The notes below the pieces were generated by a model. It saw nothing but the letters and a program-made list of their open reading frames with translations, was not told where the DNA came from and did not search any database. From Diphasiastrum complanatum (Eukaryota; Streptophyta; Lycopodiopsida; Lycopodiales; Lycopodiaceae), in NCBI GenBank assembly GCA_029204225.1, contig CM055099.1, positions 48,534,141 through 48,598,140 on the forward strand: 64,000 nucleotides of DNA, written 5' to 3'. Shown one piece after another: positions 56,529 to 64,000 of the stretch; position 1 is the stretch's first letter, and each line of letters starts with the position of its first letter. Made by a program: the position numbers and the translations under genes.

Positions 56529-57183
56529 TGTGAAAAATACAGATCCTAAGTGGATCTAAACTCCAAGATCATTGGCTTGAATGCTTGCACTCCAAACTAC
56601 ATAAGCTAGGAATTGGCAACACATTCTATGCTACCTAGAATGCAAAGAACTTGATCAAAAAGCATTTATCACAAATGGAAACTTCCATAAACATCAAGTG
56701 CGGCCCAAAATAGCATTATACAGTCCATAATACATCAGCCTATCACTTTTGGAAAGCACCTAAGATCATACACAATAGCTTGAAGACAATACACACAACA
56801 ATGCTCTCAATGGAGGAAGAAACAATGACAATGATCTATTGATCTCAATGAAGCATACAAAAGGTTTCTCCAACCTGTTCTCCACGACTTCCCTACTATT
56901 TATGGATGAGGAAGATGACTCTCTCTCCTCTCTCTAGAAGGTACTTGACCCTAGATATTCCCTATATAGGAAAAATAGCTAAAAATGGCTTATATGACCA
57001 AAATACATCAAAATGGTCTCATTTTGAAGGGTATGAAGTTTGACACTTCATCATACTGAAAAAATACAGTAAATAAAAACATTGTGGCCTGGTTCACACG
57101 TGTGAAACTCCAGAACCAAAACTATTTACAATTTTAGCCAATTTAGGCCTCAAACTAGCTAGGAAATGTTGACAATTTTCACA
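56529..57183 (-). repeat. 5' LTR of element E
   Basis: 655 bp, with the primer-binding site at 56517-56528 on its inner side. CACACGTGTG is at 57095-57104. The E-like remnant at 1356-1978 is a diverged copy. Confidence 0.95.
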
Positions 57184-58947
57184 GATACCTCTCATGCTTC
57201 TAATTCAAATCTCAAGAAGAAGATGATCAAGTGCTTTTATTGTGGCAAGAAAGGCCATTATGCCACCAATTGCTTCAAGAAGAAAAATCAACTCAATCAA
57301 GCCAACATCACCAATGAGAAAGAAGACTATATTGCAAGTGATGGAGAAGGCTCTCTTATGGCATCAAGCTTCTCCTCTTCCACCTTCAACAAGGATGACT
57401 CATGGTATATTGATAGTGGAGCATCTTCACATATGTGTGGCTCCAAGCACTTTTTTTCATCTATTATGTCTTATGATGGAGTCAAGAAGACCATATACTT
57501 TGCAAGTAAGCATGAGTGCAATATTGAAGGAGTAGGGATTATTCCCTTGAAGCTTGCATCTTCTAAAGATCTCTTTCTCAACAATGTTCTTTTTGTCCCA
57601 AAGCTTACAAAGAACATCTTAAGTGTTGGCCAACTTCTTGATAGTGGCTTTGATGTCAATTTCAATATTGACAATTGTGTGATTAAGAAGGATGGTGAGA
57701 TCCTTGCATATGGATCAAGATTTGAAGGCACCTACAAATTGGATCCAAGTGAGAATGCAAACTCTCTTGATGTTTCTTATATGTCCAATATTTCAAAGGA
57801 GGATGATCACACAAGATGCACATATCTTCTCTCTTCAAGTATTATGGTTTATGATTATTCCTTATTATTCAAAGCATATGTTGAGAAGAAATTCTCATTG
57901 AAGATCAAAGCCTTGAGGAGTATTGGAGCTCTTGAAGGAATAGCACCATATGAAGTTTTATTCAAGATGAAGCCTAAGGTTGATCACCTTAGTGAACTTG
58001 GTAGTGCTTGCATTGCACATATTCCCTTGGAAACAAGAAGGAAGGATGATCGAAGCTCATGGATCATGATTGGATACTCATCCATCAAGGAGGCCTTTAG
58101 TGTCTTTACACTCTCTATTTCAAATGTGATCGTGAATAGAGATGTCATATTGCATGAAGATTCAATCTTGGAAGTGGCCGAGATCAAGACTTCTCAAGAA
58201 GCATCACAAGTTATCCTTTTTGAAGGTATTCAAGTTATGATGGGGCCAATGTGTGAGGAGGAGTTTCTTCTTCGTATGATTTCAAGAAGATCTTCAAGAT
58301 GCATGGCCGAGTCTTTATGGCTCACCTTACATGGCAAAGAGGGGCATCTTTCATGTTGTATCTACTACAACACATTCATATATGCTTCTCTTCCTTTGCT
58401 TGAAATGCTATCTTGCTTCATTGAATTTTTTGGATCTCAAAGTTCAAGAAAAGCTATACTAGTTTTGTATGATGCTTATGGTATGGACATGTTTCTTGTC
58501 ATTATTGACTTAGATGTGTTTCCAATAATTTTTGAAAGCAAGATATTGTATTGTCAAAAGTATGCTCTTGGTTCTAGTAAGAACAAGATTGAGCTTGGTA
58601 CTCACTTTTTTGAAAATCATGTTTTCACATGTTTTGAGGCAAATTGTAAACTCCTCTTGAGATTAAGTGAAGCATCCAAAGTGGACACTTACATCCTTGA
58701 GAGAGTAACTAGCCTAAAAAAGATCAAGATGGTCTTTGATATCAAGATTAGATCCATCATGGATATAGTTCATTGTATGTGGACTAGTCAAGCTAGAAAG
58801 CATAATCTTGATAATCATCATTGTTTCACATCTTATGATCTTGATCTCCATGATCCTTATGAGGCTTGGAAGCCTCAGATTTCTCTATTTATGGTGCATC
58901 CATCATGCAAGTGGAACTTTCAAGGCAAAGATCATCATCAAGCATAA
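57184..58947 (+). CDS. Element F ORF: zinc knuckle, protease, then unknown segment
   Basis: This is the continuation of F's ORF after E. The first in-frame ATG of the open stretch (57166) lies in E's LTR and is not biological. It has a zinc knuckle CFYCGKKGHYATNCF, then protease DSGASSHMCG and LSVGQLLDSGF. Integrase is collapsed to a short linker (KIKALRS joined to LEGIAPYEVLF and HIPLETRRKDD). A pre-RT linker follows (RRSSRCMAESLWLTLHGKEG ... SSRKAILVLYDA). From about 58489 to 58880, where RT should begin, there is an unrecognised segment with EANCKLLLRLSEASKVDTY, shared with element G. The frame is open to its stop although no RT or RNase H remains. Function unknown. Confidence 0.75.
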   Translation, partial: DTSHASNSNLKKKMIKCFYCGKKGHYATNCFKKKNQLNQANITNEKEDYIASDGEGSLMASSFSSSTFNKDDSWYIDSGASSHMCGSKHFFSSIMSYDGVKKTIYFASKHECNIEGVGIIPLKLASSKDLFLNNVLFVPKLTKNILSVGQLLDSGFDVNFNIDNCVIKKDGEILAYGSRFEGTYKLDPSENANSLDVSYMSNISKEDDHTRCTYLLSSSIMVYDYSLLFKAYVEKKFSLKIKALRSIGALEGIAPYEVLFKMKPKVDHLSELGSACIAHIPLETRRKDDRSSWIMIGYSSIKEAFSVFTLSISNVIVNRDVILHEDSILEVAEIKTSQEASQVILFEGIQVMMGPMCEEEFLLRMISRRSSRCMAESLWLTLHGKEGHLSCCIYYNTFIYASLPLLEMLSCFIEFFGSQSSRKAILVLYDAYGMDMFLVIIDLDVFPIIFESKILYCQKYALGSSKNKIELGTHFFENHVFTCFEANCKLLLRLSEASKVDTYILERVTSLKKIKMVFDIKIRSIMDIVHCMWTSQARKHNLDNHHCFTSYDLDLHDPYEAWKPQISLFMVHPSCKWNFQGKDHHQA

Positions 58948-59169
58948 AGGAAGCCCATGATAATAGTGGCATATTGGTGGAGCACTCTTCAAAGGCATTG
59001 GCAAGAGATCTCTACCAAAGAGATCTTATCATGGATATGGTGAGGGTGCTGCTATGATGGATCCCTTGGCTGATCTTTACATCTTATGCATACCAAAGGA
59101 TCCACTCAAAAAGAGTTACAAACTTCTCAAGTGATCTAGTACCTTTCCAAGCTATTTTTTGAGGAGGAG

Positions 59170-59977
59170 TGTGAGAAATTGGCAAAAATCTAGCTTGGTA
59201 TTTTTTATGATAGAAGTTTGTAAGCGAATCTCACATGTGTGGAGGATGTTCCCATGTGTGGACAATTGTAAAGTAAATCAAAATGTTTGATATAGGGGTC
59301 TCATAGAATTTCATAGTCAAGCATTTAGGTGTAGGATGTTGATAGGGTCAAATTTGGCATAGATGGCAAATTATCCATTTCCACTTGTAATGCCAATATT
59401 GAGCCAAACTTGTGCCAATTAGAGTGTAGACAAGTGTCATGCTTTTGTTTGATGAAGCTTAAGAGGTCCAATAGGATTTAGAGTGGAACCTTGTGAGGTC
59501 CAATAGAAAATTGAGGTGTGCTTGAATATAGTCCAATAGAATTTAGAGGTGCATGGATCAACGGTCCAATAGGATTAAGAGGTGGCAAAGTGTGATCCAA
59601 TCATAGTTAAGCATAGTGGTAGCTCATGAATCTATTAGTATCATTGTACTCCTCCTTTTGGATCTAATTGATTTTGAGATTGAGTGGATTTTGAGTGTCA
59701 TTGAATTTCTAGCTTTCTCTCTCTACCCGAGAGCTCATGATGGTTTTTCTCTCTCTACCCGAGGAGAGTAGCTTGTTTTTACTTAGAATACTTTTGGAAC
59801 ACTTCCCACACGTGTGAGTGAGAGTTGGAAGTGATTGAATGCATGTAGTAGTGTGTTTTTGCCATAGGATACAAGATTGATCCTGAATCTCAATCTAGTC
59901 TTGATCTTGGTGCATCTACACACCTTAGGAGATCACAAGTACATGTAGTGGACAGTCCACACGTGTGAAATTCAACA
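59170..59977 (+). repeat. 3' LTR of element F
   Basis: 808 bp, TGTGAGAAATT ... TTCAACA, with TSD CTAAG following. CACACGTGTG is at 59807-59816 and 59958-59967. It has a single copy of the block duplicated in the 5' LTR. Confidence 0.95.
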
Positions 59978-59982
59978 CTAAG

Positions 59983-61520
59983 AGGAGGAGGAGGAGGCGC
60001 GACACAGCAGGAACCTGAGCACGATGTGGAAGGAGGAGGCACAAGCATGCAACACTCCTTGATCGTGTTCTGGGAGGAGGAGGAGGCGCGACACAATAGC
60101 AACCTCGTCATGGGGAAGGAGAACCTGAGCGTGATGTGTTTGGAAGGAGAAGGAGATGGCGGCGCAGAAGGTGAAGAAAAAGGGTTTAGATTAGGGTATC
60201 AGATTTTTTGTTTTTTTGAGTTTTTTTAACTTGATTTTGTTGGGGTTCTAGCATGGATTTTGGTTTTTTTTTTTTGCATGGGTTTGTGAGTTTTCAAATG
60301 TGTTTTTGGGTTGTTTTGTTGGAGTTTTGGTATTTTTTTTGTTTTTAATGGGTTTTTGGGCTTCTGAACGGGTTTTTTACATGGACTTGCGGGCTTCTTG
60401 AATGGGTTTTGGATTTTTTTTTGCATGAGTGCTTTGTGAATGTTTTTGGATTGTTTTTGGCGAGGGTTTTTATTGAATGGGGTTCAAGGCTGGTTTTATT
60501 TGCAATGGGTTTCGAGGACCTTTTAATTGGGTTGTGTCTTTTGGACAGTTTGTGGGTTATGTGTGCATGGGTCGGTAGGTTCATGATTTTTGCGATTTTT
60601 TTTTGCATTTGGTTTGTGGCCTTGGGGGTGTGCATGTGTGGTTTTTTTTTTTTTTTTTCGGTTCTATTTTTTGCATGGGTTTGTGCAAAGAAGGGAAAAG
60701 GAGGGATGGACCGCCCCGAAAAAAAAAAAGAAAAAAGAAAAAAAAAAGGTCCTCTTTCTCCTATATATATTTACTCATATTCTTGAAAGGCTTTTGGTGC
60801 TTATTATATTTTTGGAAACTAAAAGGTTAAGCATGTGTTTCCTAGCACAAAACTGGGATGGGTGGCATGTTTGTAACATAGTTTTGGTTTTTTTTTTGTA
60901 GTAGGATAGTGCTCAAATAGAACTTCATGTGCCTTTTACCTTTTAAATCTTTAAAAAAATCATAGTATATTTCATAATAGTATATTAAGGTGCTAGTGTA
61001 GTTGAGATTTTTTCTTGAAATAGTCTATATGAGAGTATTTTGGCGAGTCAACGTGGAACCTATATGAGAATCTCTCATGGGTACACTTTTCAGAATCTCC
61101 ATATCTGAAGTGCATATAGTTTCACAATAAGTTCATTTTTTACTTGCTAATGCCAAAAATTGTTTGAAGAATATTGGAGAGTTTAAGCCTATTTGGGTTG
61201 GCATGACTGTAATGTGACATAGAAGCTCCGTGTCCAAGCGATGAACTACATTGATCTAATGCCATGACATTGCTCTATAAGTTAAAGTATACATATTCCA
61301 ATTTTAAGTTGTAGAAGTAGAAGATAAGTCATAACAGTTAAAATAGCAATGATCGACTTATATAGTGCTTTCTTATTTTGACGACACCACGTGTGCTTAG
61401 TTCTAGAATTATCGGGCCGTCTTTCTTTTACGAGCCCTTTGAGTGCTTTTAAGCAACTTTATCTTTGTACTTACTTATCAGTTGAATATACAGTTTGTGG
61501 AGAGCAATTTTGTTGTCTTG
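59983..61520. other. Intergenic: GGA-rich repeat, then G/T-rich tract
   Basis: 59983-60160 has repeated GGAGGAGGAGG and CGCGACACA phrases. 60205-60680 is strongly G+T on plus, built on loose TGGGTTTT-like units, which makes chance open frames on both strands. A purine run lies at about 60718-60749. The remainder to 61520 is AT-rich. No gene is supported. Confidence 0.5.
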
Positions 61521-63680
61521 TCTTGTTGCACTTGACGTTGTGCTGTGGTGATTGATCCGGTCGGGTGTTTAAACTGTTTTCTTAACTTGGTATCAGAGCC
61601 CTTTGATGGCTACAATCACTGGACAAGAACAGAGAGCTACGAATTCACGACGGTTTTTTGGCTAGGAAGCACAAAACCGAGTCTGTGGAGATTCATGGAA
61701 TAGCTCAAAACTGTAAGAAGATTCAGAGGCAAGGAATTGTCGGCTGAATCAGAGGGCAAGCATAGATTGAAACTGGAAATTCTTCTAAAGGGTTGCTTGG
61801 CATTTGTGATTGGTTCGAATCCAATCAGACACCATTTGAAGAGCAGTTTGGAACAGAATATTGCTTGCTATAGGGCAACCTTAGAGAGATAGGTAGCTGC
61901 TCAGTGAAATTCTCAAGAAGATCAGACAAAGCCCAAAAATATCCTCTTCTTTGACAGCTAGAGTTTCAAGAAGGGAAAAAGCATTTCTCTCTCAATACAA
62001 ATCCGTTTTTGAAACTGTAAAGGGCTAGAAGTGGGCGCTCTGCTACTGTTGTGGATGTGTGGAGAGGCCGTGGGCCGTGGATCAGCCACTTGTTCAAGTA
62101 GTCCTAAATGGACTTAGAGATGAGTATGACAATATTGTGCAGACTTATGCTGTCAGAGAGGATCTTCCATTCTTGGAGACACTGCAAGGTGTTCTCATTG
62201 CTAAAGAAAACAGGCAAGAGAACAAGATGCTGAGGACCAACAGACTTTCATTGAAAGATGGTGGAGATGACAAAGCACTCTTCATCAGAGACAAGTCAAG
62301 AGGCAAGGGCAAAGGACAACAACACTTCAAGAAGGACAAAGCCAAAGAAGGTGGTGAGGATCAGTCCTCAAAAGGTGCAACATCCAGTGGCAAGAAGAAG
62401 CTGTCAAAGATCAAGTGTTTTTTCTGTGGAAAGAAAGGACATTATGCATCAAACTGTTTCAAGAAGAAGAACCAATCTAAGCAAGCTAACCTTACTAATG
62501 AGGATGAGTGTGAGGGTGTAGAGAGTGAAAGAGAGGATTCATTGATGATGTCTACTTTTTCATTTTTTTCTTTTAAGAATGAAGAAGTCTGGTTACTTTT
62601 GGAGCTTAAGTGTTATGCAGATGAAGATTTACCAATTATCAAGAATGATAACATTTTTGCTCAGGCTCTTGCAAATAATCCAGTCTTTCATGCAAGGAGC
62701 AAGCATATTGAAGTGGCTCATCATTTTGAAAGAGAAAAAGTCAATGGAAGAGAGATCTCATTGGAGCATGTTTCATCTTCAGATTGTGTTGCAGATCTTC
62801 TCACCAAGCCTCTACTCAAGAATGTCTTTATGGAGATGAGGTCTAACCTTGGCCTAATTTCGAAATCTATGTTGATAGGAATATAAATTGTGAATATTAT
62901 TAAAATATTATCTTCCTATCTCGAGTTTGGGGTCATGTCCATGACAATTTCCACTAGATTTCATGCTGTACATATAAGGAGTGTGAATTAAGCACATATC
63001 CTTCCAGTGTAGCTCAGATTTAGATAGGTTCAATTATGATGACATGCAGATGTTTAGATAGCATGCAAAGTCTTATTGTATGCATGCAAGCCACATGCAA
63101 TCAGTGCATGCAACATGCAAAGTAGTTTCTATGATCTACACATGTCTAGGCAATTTTATGAGTTGACATGCAGTACATGCACCATACATGCATGCAGTTA
63201 CACATGTGGATCTCTGGTAGGTGAATTAGTTCAGTTAAGTGGACTTTCCATGCAACTCCACTGTAGGAATTCGAGTCTCTCTCATGTAGGGAAAGCTGAG
63301 CATGTTTTGCCATATTGTGAATATTGAGATTTTGGTGTTTTGGACTCATTCTCTCTCTACCCGAGTTTTCTATGTATGATCTTCTCTCTCTACCCGAGAG
63401 CAGCCTCTTTTTCCCATACTGAACACTTAGAATTATTTTTGACATTCATTTCTCATAGTGAAGAGTTAGATTTTTTTATCAGATGTATGCCATTGTGCCC
63501 TTGCCTTAGATTTTTCAAGCATACTGTTCTTTGATCAATCTTGTGCAATCACAACACCTCAGTAAGATTCTGTAGGGTGTGTGGTGAAGTTCACACGTGC
63601 TAAAAACTTCACGTCTTGTTGCACTTGGCGTTATGCTGTGGTGATTGATCCGGTTGGGTGTTTAAACTGTTTTCTTAACT
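61521..63680 (+). mobile_element. Copia deletion derivative H
   Basis: Bounded by a 67-bp direct repeat (61521-61587 and 63614-63680, four visible differences). The first copy is followed at once by a TGGTATCAGAGC primer-binding site at 61588. The internal part is a leader and a 275-residue gag/RNase H fusion at 62059-62886. The sequence before the second repeat copy, roughly 62890-63610, resembles the LTR of F in its CTCTCTCTACCCGAGAG block and its ending around CACACGTG near 63592. The ends of H are thus mixed; complete LTR boundaries are not resolved. Confidence 0.6.
62059..62886 (+). CDS. Gag fused to the RNase H tail in element H
   Basis: 275 open codons, although the ATG at 62059 is only the first in the open stretch and the true gag N-terminus is missing. 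It reads VQVVLNGLRDEYDNIVQTYA (gag), a lysine-rich linker, then zinc knuckle CFFCGKKGHYASNC. It continues to NEEVW, where protease would start, and passes straight into LLLELKCYADEDLPIIKNDN, HARSKHIEV and VADLLTKPL, the end of RNase H. Protease, integrase, RT and most of RNase H are deleted in frame; the junction sits at a Trp shared by both partners. It may still encode a nucleic-acid-binding gag. Confidence 0.75.
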   Translation: MERPWAVDQPLVQVVLNGLRDEYDNIVQTYAVREDLPFLETLQGVLIAKENRQENKMLRTNRLSLKDGGDDKALFIRDKSRGKGKGQQHFKKDKAKEGGEDQSSKGATSSGKKKLSKIKCFFCGKKGHYASNCFKKKNQSKQANLTNEDECEGVESEREDSLMMSTFSFFSFKNEEVWLLLELKCYADEDLPIIKNDNIFAQALANNPVFHARSKHIEVAHHFEREKVNGREISLEHVSSSDCVADLLTKPLLKNVFMEMRSNLGLISKSMLIGI

Positions 63681-64000
63681 ATAACTTTTCAAATCACACT
63701 CTCAGCCACTATCAATATAAGAAGACTTAGTAGTCTAAACTTTTCAAAGTGCACTTTTGAAATTTCTTACTAAGTTAATGAAAGGCCTAAATTATTGAAA
63801 AGTCATACCTTAAAGTCAATATATAAGCTCACACATAATGCTTCACAAAAGCTTAATATGCACAACAACCATGTTATATTGTCTAATGTGCCCTTTTAGA
63901 CAATAACAATGTATGAAGATAGTAGATTAGTACAAATAAATGCACTACCCTTCATACAACAACAACTTAAAATTCTTGTAAAAAGATTGTCAGCATAATT
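63681..64000. other. No gene recognised
   Basis: AT-rich sequence after element H. No feature can be supported before the window ends. Confidence 0.4.

Larger units (their letters stand above)
50753..57183 (-). mobile_element. Copia retrotransposon E, intact, nested in F
   Basis: A complete minus-strand element with TSD GATAC (50748-50752 and 57184-57188). The LTRs are 50753-51407 and 56529-57183, each 655 bp, starting TGTGAAAAATACAG and ending ATTTTCACA on plus. By eye they differ at three positions. The primer-binding site on minus is 56517-56528, the leader is 55357-56516, gag-pol is 55356-51403, and the stop codon overlaps the inner LTR end. The polypurine tract is GAAGAGGGAG on minus. 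It is inserted antisense in the gag of F. Confidence 0.96.
48084..59977 (+). mobile_element. Non-autonomous copia retrotransposon F, split by nested E
   Basis: A plus-strand element with TSD CTAAG (48079-48083 and 59978-59982). The 5' LTR is 48084-49298 (1215 bp, containing a 406-bp internal duplication) and the 3' LTR is 59170-59977 (808 bp). The primer-binding site is at 49299-49310 and the leader at 49311-50055. Gag starts at 50056, element E is inserted at 50753-57183, and the rest of the ORF is 57184-58947. A polypurine tract GAGGAGGAG precedes 59170. The coding region lacks reverse transcriptase and RNase H. The LTRs differ at nine or more sites, so F is older than E. Confidence 0.93.

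Noticed and set aside
60226-60901. Several overlapping ORFs on both strands
   Set aside because: All are low-complexity products of the G/T-rich tract and the adjacent A/G run.

Overview
This window looks like land-plant nuclear DNA, roughly two-thirds AT and dominated by Ty1/copia LTR retrotransposons. The plant call rests on three things: primer-binding sites complementary to initiator methionine tRNA (TGGTATCAGAGC) behind the LTRs, an intron-containing NPF/PTR-family transporter, and plant-type introns. I cannot name the species. The nesting of elements and the decayed genes suggest a large, repeat-rich genome such as a gymnosperm, lycophyte or fern, but that is inference.

Layout. 1-8.5 kb: a decayed minus-strand copia element (D) lies head to head with a plus-strand non-autonomous copia element (G). 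8.5-30.4 kb: two convergent, decayed, intron-containing genes of unknown family (K on plus, J on minus). One exon of J was hit by two copia elements only about 25 bp apart. They are A (10674-23148), which carries a nearly intact antisense element B inside its 3' LTR, and the older, broken C (23184-29198). 30.4-33 kb: intergenic, with a CT microsatellite and GC-rich hairpins. 33.03-36.04 kb: a five-exon NPF transporter on minus, reconstructed in frame to 615 residues; it is the only apparently intact host gene. 36-40.7 kb: non-coding DNA with GC-rich foldback units and a diverged tandem duplication, one copy of which holds a truncated LINE. 40.9-41.8 kb: a broken FCP1-like HAD phosphatase. 41.9-45.4 kb: a decayed minus-strand gene whose C-terminal half resembles a beta-class DNA amino-methyltransferase and whose middle may be ParB-like. 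45.4-46.9 kb: a satellite of about 12 units, each centred on an imperfect palindrome. 48.08-59.98 kb: non-autonomous copia element F with intact antisense element E in its gag. 61.5-63.7 kb: a deletion derivative (H) in which gag is fused directly to the end of RNase H.

How the parts relate. B and E (antisense, inserted in A and F) have full-length gag-pol frames and highly similar LTRs, so they are the best candidates for recent activity; A is also full length. F, G and H are non-autonomous and would depend on proteins supplied in trans. F and G are notable because the reverse-transcriptase region is replaced by a shared, unrecognised coding segment, present once in F and twice in G. A palindromic G-box decamer, CACACGTGTG, recurs in the LTRs and leaders of most of these families and may be a common regulatory input.
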